From: Oligoflexia bacterium
GTDB lineage: Bacteria; Bdellovibrionota; UBA1018
Assembly: GCA_023701205.1 (NCBI GenBank)
Contig: JAMPXJ010000011.1
Location: forward strand, 51,120 to 115,119
Direction of reading: 5' to 3'
Length of the DNA stretch: 64,000 bases
Of this stretch, positions 44,712 to 54,539 are shown piece after piece. The stretch's first letter is position 1; each line of letters opens with the position of its first letter. Under the pieces are notes generated by a model. That model did no database searches. It was given only the letters and a program-made list of their open reading frames with translations, and was not told where the DNA came from. The position numbers and the translations under genes are program-made.

Positions 44712-45251
44712 ATGAGGTATTTCATGGTGTTTTTCGGGTTATTCGCGGTGGGCACGAACGCGTTGGCCATGGGGTCGAGCCGGGCAGGGGGTGAGCGGGC
44801 CGGAAGCACGGATGATTGCATCGTGCTGATCGCTGACTTTCTCGGTCTCCGGGACGGCGAGGATCTCAGCCTGCGAGCCGCGAACCAGAACGGCAAGTGC
44901 GGCCTGAGCGCGCGAGTCGACCGATCGCGTCCCGTGCTCGATCTGAGCATCCGCGAGGACCGCGCGACCGAGTATGGCGTGTTTCCGTTCGATGTGCATT
45001 TCTGGCTCGAGGAGAGCCAATGGCAACGCAACCGGATCAAGGATTGCCGGGTCGAAGGAAACGAGCTCCTCGTGGACTTCGTGCTGCGCGAGAAAGCCGG
45101 CTGGCGGAACAATCATCGCTACCGCGGTATTTTCCGGAAGTCCGGCGACGGGGCGATCACCTTCGCTTCGCTCCGGGAAAACCGGTGGGGGCTTTGGATC
45201 TCGCCTGACAAGCGTGATGCCTCCTGCTCTTTCGAGTCGTCGGCTGAATAA
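44712..45251 (+). CDS. Secreted protein of unknown function
   Basis: 179 residues. AAGGAG lies about 6 nt before the ATG. The signal is MRYFMVFFGLFAVGTNALA. The mature part has four Cys (DDCIVL, GKCGLS, KDCRVEG, ASCSFE) and beta-rich segments (DVHFWLEESQW, LLVDFVLREKAGW). No family was recognised. It is monocistronic and divergent from the S41 peptidase gene (213 bp between starts). Confidence 0.72.
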   Translation: MRYFMVFFGLFAVGTNALAMGSSRAGGERAGSTDDCIVLIADFLGLRDGEDLSLRAANQNGKCGLSARVDRSRPVLDLSIREDRATEYGVFPFDVHFWLEESQWQRNRIKDCRVEGNELLVDFVLREKAGWRNNHRYRGIFRKSGDGAITFASLRENRWGLWISPDKRDASCSFESSAE

Positions 45252-45293
45252 CCGGGTCGCGCTCCGGAGCGTTGCGGTTCCTCGCGCGTCTTC

Positions 45294-47141
45294 TCAATGC
45301 CCCCCCGCGTTCGAAGCCAGGGCATGGATCATGGCGGCGGTGAGCGCGAAACCGACGAGAACCGCAGCGAAGCCGAAGATCCTCAGGGCCGCGTCCCAGA
45401 GGATCGAGCTCGGCCGGGCGACAGCGAACTCCTCGGTGCGGCCCTCGCGCTCGTAACGCCGCCATTGGTCGCCACGCTCCTCGAGCAGCTCCGCCTTGGT
45501 GATCTCGCCGTTGAAGATGACGAAGTCCATGGGGAACTTCTCGGGCCGAAGGTGCGTGTTGAAGAAGTGGACCGTGAAGATGAAGCCCGTGGCCAGGAGC
45601 GCCTCATCGGAGTGGATGATCGTGGCCAGGTTGAAGACCCACCCGGGGAGGAGCCTGCCGAAGAAAACCGGGAACCAGAGCAGCAGCCCGCTCGCGCCGA
45701 TGGCGAACATCCCCCAGAAAACCGCGAGGAAATCGAATTTCTCCCAGTAAGCCCAGCGCTCGAAGTCGGGCCTGGGCCCGCGGAAAAGGAACCAACGGAA
45801 CATGGCTTTCAGGTCGCGGAGATCGCGGCCGTTGGGAAAAAGCGAGTCCGGTCCGAGGAGCTTCTGGAGGAAGGTGCCTGGTTGTTTGCGATCGAGGAAA
45901 AGGAAGCGGATCGAGAGCCCGATGGCGATCAGGAAGTAAGCGAAGGTGAGGATCGCGCAGGCGCGGTGGATGAGTCCCGCCCGCGCGGTCCCGCCGAAAA
46001 AGTCCATGAGTGCCTTGCCCCAGCCAGTCGCGCTGAACTTCAAGGGCAGCCCCGTGAGGGCCAGGCCCAGGAAGCTTACCACGACCATCAGGTGCAGTGC
46101 GATGTGGAGCCGGTTGAAGCGGCGATAGAGCTTCATGCCGTCGGGCAAGGCACGGCTGACGTGGCTGGCGGCGAAGGACTCCGCTCGCGCGCGCCGGCGC
46201 CGCTCGATGAACGAACGTACGGCCCAAAGCAGCGAATGGGTCCAGAAAAACACGAACGTCAGTGCGAGGAGCGCGGTCATCGCGCGAAGGGTCCAGGTCA
46301 GGGCTGGTGTCCGGCGGGGGCCCTCGGTCTCGGCGTGCGCGATGAAGCGAGTGAACGAAGGCGTGGCCTGCGCGTGACATTGTGCGCAGGTCCTGACGAG
46401 GTTATCGGGATGGATTTTCGAGCCTGCGTCCCTGGCGTTCAGGATGGAATGCGCTCCGTGGCAGTCCGCGCAGCCGGCGACGCGTTCGGGATAGCCCAGG
46501 CGCACGTTCTTGCCATGATAGCTCGCGAAGAAGGTTTCCTTGGCCACGGGGAGGACCTCGTTCTTGGTCATGAGTTTTGCGTCGTCATGGCACTTCAGGC
46601 AGGCCGTGGTATGGAGCTCGCGTCCGCCCTTCCCGGGGTCGGTCTTGGCGATCGCGTGCAGGCCATGGCAATCGGTGCAGGTCGCGGCATCGGGATTGCC
46701 GCGCTTCAGGGCCCGGAAGTGGTCTGAGTCGAAGTACCCGTGCTGGCGCGAGTGGCAACGCGAGCAGCTCTCCGCGATCGCGAGCTTGTCGGCCTTGAGG
46801 GTACGGAGAGAGTGGATCCCGGCGTGGCACTGCTCGCAACGGATGGGAAGACGCTCGGAATGATGAATGCTGCTGGCATGCTCCCTTGCCGCGGTTTCAT
46901 GACAGCTGTCGCAACGGGTCTTCGTGAACGTGCCGTCGCAGCGGGCGGGTTTCTCCTTTCCGGCATCGGTGACGTGACAGGCCGTGCAGGAAACTTCGCT
47001 GTGGGCGGACTTCTGATACTCCCTCGCGTTGATCTTCGAGGAATGGCATTCCAGGCAGCGCGCCGGTCCCGCCTGGGCGAATACGGATGGTGCGGGGGAG
47101 CAAAGAAAGAGAAGCAGTAAAGATGCGAAAAAAGAACTCAC
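45294..47141 (-). CDS. Nonaheme cytochrome c fused to a cytochrome b-type membrane domain
   Basis: 615 residues. A GTG at 47141 is the start: GGAAGG lies 7 nt upstream and a Sec signal begins there (SSFFASLLLLFLCSPAPSVFA). The periplasmic half has nine CxxCH motifs (CLECH, CTACH, CDSCH, CEQCH, CSRCH, CTDCH, CLKCH, CADCH, CAQCH). Then come about five membrane helices of the cytochrome b561/NapC-partner kind with candidate heme-b His residues (RLHIALHLMVVVSFLGLALTGLP, AGLIHRACAILTFAYFLIA, ATIIHSDEALLATGFIFTVHFF). It should exchange electrons between the quinone pool and periplasmic partners, most simply the octaheme enzyme in the same operon. Last gene of the operon. Confidence 0.88.
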   Translation of the reverse strand: MSSFFASLLLLFLCSPAPSVFAQAGPARCLECHSSKINAREYQKSAHSEVSCTACHVTDAGKEKPARCDGTFTKTRCDSCHETAAREHASSIHHSERLPIRCEQCHAGIHSLRTLKADKLAIAESCSRCHSRQHGYFDSDHFRALKRGNPDAATCTDCHGLHAIAKTDPGKGGRELHTTACLKCHDDAKLMTKNEVLPVAKETFFASYHGKNVRLGYPERVAGCADCHGAHSILNARDAGSKIHPDNLVRTCAQCHAQATPSFTRFIAHAETEGPRRTPALTWTLRAMTALLALTFVFFWTHSLLWAVRSFIERRRRARAESFAASHVSRALPDGMKLYRRFNRLHIALHLMVVVSFLGLALTGLPLKFSATGWGKALMDFFGGTARAGLIHRACAILTFAYFLIAIGLSIRFLFLDRKQPGTFLQKLLGPDSLFPNGRDLRDLKAMFRWFLFRGPRPDFERWAYWEKFDFLAVFWGMFAIGASGLLLWFPVFFGRLLPGWVFNLATIIHSDEALLATGFIFTVHFFNTHLRPEKFPMDFVIFNGEITKAELLEERGDQWRRYEREGRTEEFAVARPSSILWDAALRIFGFAAVLVGFALTAAMIHALASNAGGH

Positions 47142-47157
47142 GTTCTTGCCTTCCGTT

Positions 47158-48255
47158 TCAGCTGCACAGACCGCCTGCCTTCCTCGTGGTCTTGAGCTTG
47201 ATCTTCGGGGTGAAGGGCGCGTTGGGATCGTTCTCGAGAATGTAAAGGTTGACGACACCCTGGGCCTTCAGCCATTGCCAAGCCTGCACCGCCACTGCCT
47301 CGTCCTCGGAGACCAGGATCACGACGCCTTGAGAGGGAAGTTGCACGAGGGAGGTGACCAGGGGCCCTTCCCAAAGGTCCTTGAGCTGGACGTTTCTCGC
47401 GTCCCTCCGGTGTCCGGCCTCGAAAATGGCTTTAGGACGGAGGTCCAGCGTCACGAGCCTGAGCGCGGGATCATTCGCGGTCTTGTCGTATTCCAGCGGA
47501 TGAACGAAAGCCTCGCGCGAGCTCAGCATCGGCTCGAAGCGCGAGCCCAGGAGCTTCCACTTCTCGGCTGGGTCCGGCTGGCCGAGGGCCCAGGTCAGCA
47601 GGGCGAGCGCAAGGAGGCCGGCTCCGGAGGCCAGATACCGCTTGTTCGACGGAAGCCACTTGACGTGCCTGCGGGAGGTGCGCAGCGCTTCTTCGGTTTT
47701 TTCGGCCGCATAGAACATCATGAGCGCGAGCACGGCCACGCCCGTCACGGTCGCCCCGATGGACCAGCCCAGCCAGTCCGACACGAGCAGTCGCTCCTCG
47801 AAGGAGGAGTTCCAAAAGCGCGAGAAGCCGCTGACGGACTCGCCGAAAAGCCCGGCGCCGACCAGGGTTCCGAAGAGGAACGCGATGCCGTCGAGCTTGA
47901 AGCTCGCTGCCGAGACGAGCGAGGTACCTGGGCAGTAGCCGCCGATGATGAAACCGGCGCCCATGATGAGCCCGCCCACGATTCCAGGCCAGAGATAGGT
48001 CGGGTTGACGGAGATTCGCGCGAAATCGAGCAGGCCCAGCGCGGAGCTCAGGAAGATCAGCACGCAGGCGACCACGATGGCCGTGAACATGGTCTTGAGC
48101 ACGGTCATGTTGCGGAAGTAAAACTGCGCGGCGAGGCGCCGAGCGTCGCCGAAGCCCGCAAGCTCGAGGCTCGCGCCGAAGCCCAGCCCGATCGCGAAAA
48201 ACACCAGGTAGCCGGCGGTTTTTCCGAGGCTTGCGGTGACATCAACGGGCAGCAT
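47158..48255 (-). CDS. YeeE/YedE-type transporter half fused to a degenerate rhodanese domain
   Basis: 365 residues. The ATG at 48255 overlaps the end of the preceding gene by 14 bp. The N-terminal ~210 residues hold five or six helices with the YeeE/YedE Cys motif IIGGYCPGTSLVSAA, found in thiosulfate/sulfur transporters. A further helix leads to a rhodanese-like domain (LVTLDLRPKAIFEAGHRRDARNVQL). The rhodanese active-site loop reads GVVILVSEDEAVAVQAW, with no Cys at the catalytic position, so sulfur-transferase chemistry is unlikely and a binding or relay role is inferred. The cytochrome gene follows after 16 nt. Confidence 0.85.
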   Translation of the reverse strand: MLPVDVTASLGKTAGYLVFFAIGLGFGASLELAGFGDARRLAAQFYFRNMTVLKTMFTAIVVACVLIFLSSALGLLDFARISVNPTYLWPGIVGGLIMGAGFIIGGYCPGTSLVSAASFKLDGIAFLFGTLVGAGLFGESVSGFSRFWNSSFEERLLVSDWLGWSIGATVTGVAVLALMMFYAAEKTEEALRTSRRHVKWLPSNKRYLASGAGLLALALLTWALGQPDPAEKWKLLGSRFEPMLSSREAFVHPLEYDKTANDPALRLVTLDLRPKAIFEAGHRRDARNVQLKDLWEGPLVTSLVQLPSQGVVILVSEDEAVAVQAWQWLKAQGVVNLYILENDPNAPFTPKIKLKTTRKAGGLCS

Positions 48256-48766
48256 TCGGCGCCTCCCACAGCTTTCGCACGAAGTAGGCGACGAGATATC
48301 CACCCGCGAAGACGCTGAACATGAAGGTCCAGCTCCCGAGCGAGAGCACCGCGCCGCCGCTCAGCGCCTGTCCCGAGGTGCAGCCGCGCGCGAAGCGCGC
48401 GCCGTAACCCATGATCGCGCCGCCGAGCACGGCGAAGAAGATGCGCTGCCGGTTGGTGATCCGCGGTCCCTTGATGATCTCGGCGCGGAGCCTGCCGTTG
48501 AGCCAGGCGGAGAGCAGGCCGCCAGCGAAGGTGCCCAGGAGCAGCACGACGCTGGAATGGTCGAGCGCGCTCTTTTCGCCGCCGGCCACCGCGGCCAAGT
48601 AACCGACCCGGTCGACGTGGGAGGGAAAGAACAGGTCCGTCGTCGCGATCTGGATCCGGCTGATCGCGCCCGAGGCGCCCAAGCCGCCTTGCGTGAGGGC
48701 GAACGCGCTGAACAAGACGACGCCGAGGAGCGTGCCTGCGAGATAAGGGTTCCAGTACGGTTTCAT
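48242..48766 (-). CDS. YeeE/YedE-family transporter, first half
   Basis: 174 residues, about four hydrophobic helices, with the conserved Cys in YGARFARGCTSGQALSGGAVL. Full-length YeeE/TsuA carries two such Cys-containing halves in one chain; here the halves are separate overlapping genes (this one and 47158-48255). The ATG at 48766 has GGAGG 6 nt upstream. Uptake of thiosulfate or a related sulfur species is inferred from the family and from the octaheme tetrathionate reductase-like gene just before it. Confidence 0.87.
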   Translation of the reverse strand: MKPYWNPYLAGTLLGVVLFSAFALTQGGLGASGAISRIQIATTDLFFPSHVDRVGYLAAVAGGEKSALDHSSVVLLLGTFAGGLLSAWLNGRLRAEIIKGPRITNRQRIFFAVLGGAIMGYGARFARGCTSGQALSGGAVLSLGSWTFMFSVFAGGYLVAYFVRKLWEAPNAAR

Positions 48767-48768
48767 CG

Positions 48769-50166
48769 CTATCCTCCAGCCGGGTCCGCGGCGTACCCCA
48801 GAGACTTCCAATCCAGGCGGCCATTCTCGGAATGGCAAGCTACGCAGGCAAGCGCCTGCTTCGCCGGTGCGATCATGTGAGTGATGGGCCAGTACATGTG
48901 GGTGGTCACGAAGGCGGTCTTGCCGCTGAAGGGTATGCCTGCGAGCGCGGCGCCCTTTTTGACTGCCGCGGTCCAGTCAAAGCGACTCCAGTAGCCGCCC
49001 TCGCCGCTGGTCACCGGCGGTAACAGGAGCTTGTTGACCGGATCGTAGATCTGCCTGCCGCGATGGATCTTGAACGGCCAGATCCGCGCGGACGGATCCT
49101 TGCGCGAGCCGAGCGGCCGGTTGATCGGCTGATCGCGCTCGGAGCTCAGGCGATCGCCCGTGAGATAGCGATCCATCTTTCCGTTGAACCAGGCGTACTC
49201 GGGCACGACGTTCGTCCCGTATCTGAACGTGCCTTTGATCTTGAGGTACTCGTGCGGGCTCTCCTTGCGGCGTCCGTCTCCGGCCGCTGACCAGTCCCAT
49301 TCCATCTTCGTGGGGAATTTCCGCGCGTAAGCGGGGATATGACAGGTCTGGCATGCGATGCGCTCGACATGGAAGTTCAGTCGGCGGTCGGCGTGGGGCT
49401 TCTCGGTATGGCAGGAAGCGCAGTCCAGCCGCTCGACCTGGGTTGCTTCGCCGTAGGTGGCGTTGATCTTGCCCGGAATGAAATGTGCCTTGGCCTGGTG
49501 GCAGTCGATGCATTGAAAATCGAGCTTCCCCAGGTGCACGTCAAGCTCGTCGCTCGCGTTCAGGAGCGAGTCGTCGAGGTCGCCGTGCTTCACGCCCATT
49601 CCGCCGCCCCCATTGAAGTGACAGGTGCCGCAGTTCTCCCGATAGGGAGCGCGCACGCTCTGGGCCGCGGCCGCGAGATCCACGCCAGGCTTGGGCAGTC
49701 CTCCTTTGCCTTTGGAGTAGGTTCCGGAGCCGTCGTGGCAGACCAGGCAGTCGACGTTCTCGGCCCGGGAGAAATCATAATTTGAATCGGTCCAGCCGTA
49801 GCCGGCGTGACACGCGGTGCAGGAGGCCCAGTTCCCGGTCACGCTGATGCAGAAGTTGTTCATGAGGTTGCGCTTGCCGATGCGGAGCGTCTGCCCGTTT
49901 CTTTGGGCATCTCCACTGAGCCAGGTCCAATGCGCGGTTTTCATGATCTCGCCGGCGGCGTCGGGATGGCAACGCAGGCAGCTGCGGGTGAGCTCCTGCG
50001 GGGTCCGGATCGGCTGAGTGTAGTAGGGTGAGTGGTCCAGATGCGGTCGGGCACGTTTTGCGACCGGATTGACCGGCTCCGGGCGTGGCGCCACTGCAAC
50101 CGGCTTGCTGCAGCCGGTGAGGGAGAGTACGGCCGCGATCAGGAGAGCTTTCGTCGCTGTCTTCAT
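48769..50166 (-). CDS. Octaheme tetrathionate reductase-family cytochrome c (OTR)
   Basis: 465 residues. A lipoprotein signal (lipobox LTGC, Cys19) precedes eight CxxCH motifs: CLRCH, CTACH, CLVCH, CGTCH, CIDCH, CASCH, CQTCH and CVACH. The spacing and segments HWTWLSGDAQRNGQ, CISVTGNWASCTACHAGYGW, CGTCHFNGGGGMGVKHGDLD and EWDWSAAGDGRRKESPHEY correspond to the OTR family typified by Shewanella OTR, which reduces tetrathionate and, in vitro, nitrite and hydroxylamine. Lys serves as the axial ligand of the active-site heme in that family. It is the first gene of a four-gene operon with YeeE-like halves and a quinone-linked cytochrome. Confidence 0.93.
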   Translation of the reverse strand: MKTATKALLIAAVLSLTGCSKPVAVAPRPEPVNPVAKRARPHLDHSPYYTQPIRTPQELTRSCLRCHPDAAGEIMKTAHWTWLSGDAQRNGQTLRIGKRNLMNNFCISVTGNWASCTACHAGYGWTDSNYDFSRAENVDCLVCHDGSGTYSKGKGGLPKPGVDLAAAAQSVRAPYRENCGTCHFNGGGGMGVKHGDLDDSLLNASDELDVHLGKLDFQCIDCHQAKAHFIPGKINATYGEATQVERLDCASCHTEKPHADRRLNFHVERIACQTCHIPAYARKFPTKMEWDWSAAGDGRRKESPHEYLKIKGTFRYGTNVVPEYAWFNGKMDRYLTGDRLSSERDQPINRPLGSRKDPSARIWPFKIHRGRQIYDPVNKLLLPPVTSGEGGYWSRFDWTAAVKKGAALAGIPFSGKTAFVTTHMYWPITHMIAPAKQALACVACHSENGRLDWKSLGYAADPAGG

Positions 50167-50286
50167 TTCGCCCTTTGCGTGCTTGGCGTTGGCTGGATGC
50201 GTACATTAAGATATCATGAAACGGTAATATGAATATCGGCCTCCAGGGTCCAATTTGCGGGAATGCCGCGGGCAATCGGCCGATTC

Positions 50287-51159
50287 TCAGTGTGTCGCCG
50301 GGCCTTGCAGGCAAGGACCGGGATCGAGCAGGCGCATCTGCTGCTCTCCTATCGGCGTTCCGGTGTCCTTGAGCAGGAGACCGGTCTCCAGGTACCAGGG
50401 CAAGAGCTCGCCGCAACGATTCGTGTTCTCCAGTTGAAGAACGTGGGTGATCGTCGTGGTTCCGCTCATCATGCCCAGGCTCGTCTTGCCGCCGCCAAGA
50501 AAGCCCTCCGGCAGGCTCACCTCGATTCCGAGCTCCGTGTTCTCGTCGGTCTCGACGACCAGCGTGGGGATCGATGGAATCTTGAAGAACGGCGATGCGA
50601 CCTGGTAAGTGGCCGGCGCCAGCACGCGACCGTCGTCGAACTGCGCGATGGCGAGTACGCGAAAGAATCGCTTCGGGATCCCGCCGCTTGACGGGAGCTC
50701 GAAGGCGAATCGCGCGCAGGCGCGGAGCCCCGGGCCGATGTCCTGGATCTCCTGGCGCGATTCCGTAGGGGGGAGGTCCTTCCAGATGCCGCCTTTCCTG
50801 AGTGCCATCCAGGATTGCACGACCGTCCTCACCTTCAGGCCGGAGGTGGCCATGCCGCCCTCGTTCGTGAGGCACAGCTCCACGGTCCCGCCATAAGGCC
50901 TTCGATGGTAGGCGGCGAGACTTTGCGTGCGTTTCACGTCGATCTTGAGTTCCGCCGATCCGATGGAGCCGAGGGGAATGCTGGGAGTGGTCGGCGTCAC
51001 CTGGGTCGATAGCGACCAGTGGTAAACGATTTCTGCGATATGGAAGGGCTGGACCACGATCTGTCCGGCAAGTCGTGCCGGCTCGATCGCTTGCGCGGAC
51101 GGTCGATCGAGACACGAAGCGAGAATGCACGCGACGATGACGAGACGTGACGAGATCAT
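50287..51159 (-). CDS. Lipoprotein of unknown function
   Basis: 290 residues from the ATG at 51159, where a lipoprotein signal begins (MISSRLVIVACILASC). The body reads as an immunoglobulin-like beta-sandwich (GGTVELCLTNEGGMATSGLKVRTVVQSW, RFFRVLAIAQFDDGRVLAPATYQV), with an Asn/Asp-rich ending. No enzyme motif is present. It stands between the OTR operon and radD; 120 bp separate it from the OTR start. Confidence 0.66.
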   Translation of the reverse strand: MISSRLVIVACILASCLDRPSAQAIEPARLAGQIVVQPFHIAEIVYHWSLSTQVTPTTPSIPLGSIGSAELKIDVKRTQSLAAYHRRPYGGTVELCLTNEGGMATSGLKVRTVVQSWMALRKGGIWKDLPPTESRQEIQDIGPGLRACARFAFELPSSGGIPKRFFRVLAIAQFDDGRVLAPATYQVASPFFKIPSIPTLVVETDENTELGIEVSLPEGFLGGGKTSLGMMSGTTTITHVLQLENTNRCGELLPWYLETGLLLKDTGTPIGEQQMRLLDPGPCLQGPATH

Positions 51160-51292
51160 CTGAAGCCCCCTCGGTTCGATCGTTGGCCGTGCCACGAACA
51201 TGCCAGGAGCTTGATGTTTCGCGTCATCCACGAGGGGGTCGCATTCGTCGCTGGAGTATTCCCGGTGCTGTGGCAGAATTGGGGCACCTGAA

Positions 51293-53029
51293 ATGTACCA
51301 GCTCCGTGATTATCAAAGAACGGCGGTCGACAACGTCGTCAAGTTCTTCAAGAGGAGCCGCGAACCTGCCGCGGTCGTCCTGCCCACCGGCGCGGGCAAG
51401 AGCCTGGTCATCGCGGAGCTGGCGCGCATCGCCAAGGGACGCGTCCTGGTGCTCGCCCACGTCAAGGAGCTGGTCGAGCAGAATCACGAGAAGTACGTCA
51501 GCTACGGGCTTTCGGCCGGGATCTTTTCGGCAAGCCTCGGCAAAAAGGAGCGGCGGCACAAGGCGATCTTCGGGAGCGTCCAGTCGATCGCGCGCGCGCC
51601 CGAGGAGTTCTTCGAGGATTTCTCCCTCTTGGTGATCGATGAGTGCCATCGCGTCGCCGAGGACAGCGACACTCAGTACCAGGAGGTCATCCGCAAGCTG
51701 ATCGCCCGGAACCCGGGCCTCTGCATCCTGGGCCTGACGGCTACACCGTATCGTCTGGGCTCGGGCTGGATCTATGAGCGCGATCCGACGGGGGAGTGCC
51801 GCTCCGAGCAGCCGCGGTTTTTCAAGCAGTGTGTCTTCGAGCTGCCGCTGACTTACATGATCAAGAACCGCTTCCTCACGGTGCCGATCAAGGTCGACAT
51901 TCCCGTGACGAGCTACGACTTTTCGGAACTCTCGGAGAGCGGCCGGATGTACACGGCGGACGAGGTCGAGGAGATACTCAAGAGCCAGAAGCGCTTGACC
52001 CCGCTCATCATCAACAACATCGTCGACATCACCGAGCGCTATCAGCGGCAAGGCGTGATGATCTTCAGCAGCTCCGTACGGCACGCCGAGGAGATCCTTT
52101 CTTATCTTCCTGAAGGACAGGCACGGCTGGTCGTAGGGGACACCGCCTTGGGCGAGCGCGACCGGATCATCGCGGAGTTCAAGGCGAGGAAGTTCAAGTA
52201 TCTCGTCAACGTCTCCGTGCTCACGACGGGCTTCGATGCGCCTCACGTTGACGTGATCGCGATCCTGCGCCCGACGGAATCCAACAGCCTCTATCAGCAG
52301 ATCGTGGGCCGGGGGCTGCGTCTCGCGCCCGAGAAGAAGGACTGCTACATCCTGGACTACACCGGCATGGGGCATGATATCTACGCGCCGGAGATCAGCG
52401 ACAAACGCCCGGCGAAGGACACCGTGGCGGTGCAGGTGCCTTGCCCGGAGTGCGGCTTTGAGAACAGCTTCTGGGGCTATGCCGATCCTGACGGAATCGT
52501 GCTCGAGCATTTCGGGAGGAAGTGCCGGGGCCTGATCCAGGATGCTTCGAGTGGCTTGCTTTCGCCTTGCGGCTATCGATTCCGTCTCAAGCTCTGTCCG
52601 GGCTGCGGGGCGGAAAATGACGTGACGGCCAAGAGCTGCGGGAAATGCGCGGCGGCCCTGACCGATGCCGAAGCCAAGCTCAAGCAGGCGAAGCTTTCCA
52701 AGAACGCGCATGTGCTCACGCCGGACCGGATCACCTTCGAGGAGCGCCTGGACAAGAACGGCAACCCGTATCTGGAGATCCGCTACTACGACTACGACGC
52801 CCGGTATTTGAGCGAGGCGCATTTTTTCTCCAACCCGTCCTCGATCAAGAAGTTCAACATCAACTTCCTGCGCTCGCACCTGAGGCGCCCGGAGCTGGCG
52901 TTGGAGTTCAGGACGCCGAAGGACGTGATCAGGTTCCAGGCTCTGTTCAGGCTTCCCGCCTTCGTGATCGCGAGGAAGCAGGACCGGTTCTGGAAGATCA
53001 CAGAAAAGGTTTTCGCGGAGGAGCTTTGA
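51293..53029 (+). CDS. radD: RadD (YejH) superfamily II ATPase in DNA repair
   Basis: 578 residues, similar in length and motif order to E. coli RadD. The Walker [16 protein letters not shown] is at 29-43, then [24 protein letters not shown], the DECH box [42 protein letters not shown] and [13 protein letters not shown]. The C-terminal third has the RadD zinc module [12 protein letters not shown]...CRG...[10 protein letters not shown]...CGKC. RadD helps process recombination intermediates and stimulates RecA-type strand exchange. The gene is monocistronic and lies just before the accessory region. Confidence 0.95.
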   Translation: MYQLRDYQRTAVDNVVKFFKRSREPAAVVLPTGAGKSLVIAELARIAKGRVLVLAHVKELVEQNHEKYVSYGLSAGIFSASLGKKERRHKAIFGSVQSIARAPEEFFEDFSLLVIDECHRVAEDSDTQYQEVIRKLIARNPGLCILGLTATPYRLGSGWIYERDPTGECRSEQPRFFKQCVFELPLTYMIKNRFLTVPIKVDIPVTSYDFSELSESGRMYTADEVEEILKSQKRLTPLIINNIVDITERYQRQGVMIFSSSVRHAEEILSYLPEGQARLVVGDTALGERDRIIAEFKARKFKYLVNVSVLTTGFDAPHVDVIAILRPTESNSLYQQIVGRGLRLAPEKKDCYILDYTGMGHDIYAPEISDKRPAKDTVAVQVPCPECGFENSFWGYADPDGIVLEHFGRKCRGLIQDASSGLLSPCGYRFRLKLCPGCGAENDVTAKSCGKCAAALTDAEAKLKQAKLSKNAHVLTPDRITFEERLDKNGNPYLEIRYYDYDARYLSEAHFFSNPSSIKKFNINFLRSHLRRPELALEFRTPKDVIRFQALFRLPAFVIARKQDRFWKITEKVFAEEL

Positions 53030-53189
53030 GGTTTCCGGGCTGAACCTGCCGTCTGGGCGGCTTTACCGCGCCTCCCGCGGTGTCCAAGGCTTTGACACCT
53101 GTCTAAAAGAATGGGAATTGTTTCTCCTATTCCGAGGAGTATACTGCTGGGCCTGATGGCGGTGGGCCCGAGACAAGCACCCCCGTCCA

Positions 53190-54530
53190 GTGGAATCCGA
53201 AGCAGTAGAGGTGGCTGTGGCAGTAGCAGTAGGAGTTGGAAGATACCGGAAATCGACGTGGTGCGCATGGGGCGCCTGCGTCGCGATCAGCGCGATCGGC
53301 TCGCTGCCGGGGGCGTCCCCGGCGCAAGCCGCCGAGACCGCGAACGTCCTGCCTCAGGGGATCTCTCGATTCCGCATGGTCGGAGTCTTCACCGCGGACA
53401 TCGGCGAGAAATTCAATTCCTCGGGAATGCTCGAGCCTTTCGCCGCCTCGTTGAATCGCAGCGTGACGATCCAGGATTACGTCGCCAAGGAGCCCAGGCT
53501 CGGCCAGCTCGTCGACGCGCTCAACAGTCTCGAGTCCGGCCTCGGCAACCGCCTGCTCAACACGAACCTCTACAGCGACTTCAGCCTTCAGGCCCGGCAA
53601 TTTCTCTTTGCCTACGAATTCGGCCTCACTTCGCGCCTGGCCCTTGGGATCCGGGCGCCGATCGTCCGGCGCACGGTGACCGCGAGTTTCCGCGCCGAGA
53701 GCGTGAACAACGCCGCCTACATGGCTGAGCAGATCGGCAAGCTCAGTCCCGAGCTTTCGGCGGGGATCTACGATGTCGGGGCCAAGAATTTCGACACGGC
53801 GTTTTTCCAGGCAGCGCTTTTCGGGAGCAAGGGCTATGAGGCGCCCGCGAGCTTCGAGAAAACCGAGCTCGGTGACACCGAATTCGGCGCAAAGTACAAG
53901 TTCATCGACGGCGGACTGGGCGGAGCGCTCGGCGCCAGCGTCCAGGCCGGCGTACGGATCCCGACGGGGTCGGCGCCTTCGCTCACCCAGGTCTTTGACA
54001 CCGGCAGCGGCGCGGGCGCATGGGGCGTGGGAGTGCAGCTCTTCCAGGAGTACAAGGCCAATCCCTACCTGACGCTCGCGGCGATGCAGAAGGTTTCCCG
54101 CCATTTCCCGGACACGCGGCGGAGGGCCGTGCCGCGGAACGCCGAGGACTCGCTCCCAAGCCTTCTGCCGGAGGACGATCAGGTCCAGGACGTGCGCAGA
54201 AGCCAGGCGCTCGCTTTCGACGGCGAGCTGGCCTCGACCATCGGAGTTCCCGGAAGCGGCGTGACCGCCTGGAGCGCGCTGCAGATTTCGGCTCAGGGCG
54301 CGGCCAAGTTCTCCGGCCCGGGCGAGCTGCATTACGCGGGGCTCTCCCGCGGGACTGACATGCGCAAGACGGCCCTCGAGCTCGGGGTCGGCTATTCCAC
54401 CATCCCGCTCTTCCTGAAGAAGAGATTCAGGGTCCCGTTGGACGTCGACGCGCTCTACAACGTCACCCTGAACGGGAAGAACGTCGCCCTGGCGAGCTAC
54501 GGCCGGGTGGATCTGAAATTTTACTTCTGA
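53190..54530 (+). CDS. Outer-membrane beta-barrel protein (FadL/transporter-like)
   Basis: 446 residues. The N-terminus has a poorly defined leader (AVEVAVAVAVGVG), then a hydrophobic CAWGACVAISAIGSL and a cleavage-like SPAQAAE. The body has many amphipathic strands (NLYSDFSLQARQFLFAYEFGLTSRLALGIRAPIV, LGASVQAGVRIPTG, KTALELGVGYSTIPLF) and ends VALASYGRVDLKFYF. A region FEKTELGDTEFGAKYKF resembles strands of 'transporter'-type barrels. The start codon choice is uncertain. The lipoprotein gene follows after 9 nt and probably works with it. Confidence 0.75.
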   Translation: MESEAVEVAVAVAVGVGRYRKSTWCAWGACVAISAIGSLPGASPAQAAETANVLPQGISRFRMVGVFTADIGEKFNSSGMLEPFAASLNRSVTIQDYVAKEPRLGQLVDALNSLESGLGNRLLNTNLYSDFSLQARQFLFAYEFGLTSRLALGIRAPIVRRTVTASFRAESVNNAAYMAEQIGKLSPELSAGIYDVGAKNFDTAFFQAALFGSKGYEAPASFEKTELGDTEFGAKYKFIDGGLGGALGASVQAGVRIPTGSAPSLTQVFDTGSGAGAWGVGVQLFQEYKANPYLTLAAMQKVSRHFPDTRRRAVPRNAEDSLPSLLPEDDQVQDVRRSQALAFDGELASTIGVPGSGVTAWSALQISAQGAAKFSGPGELHYAGLSRGTDMRKTALELGVGYSTIPLFLKKRFRVPLDVDALYNVTLNGKNVALASYGRVDLKFYF

Positions 54531-54539
54531 GGCGGGAAT

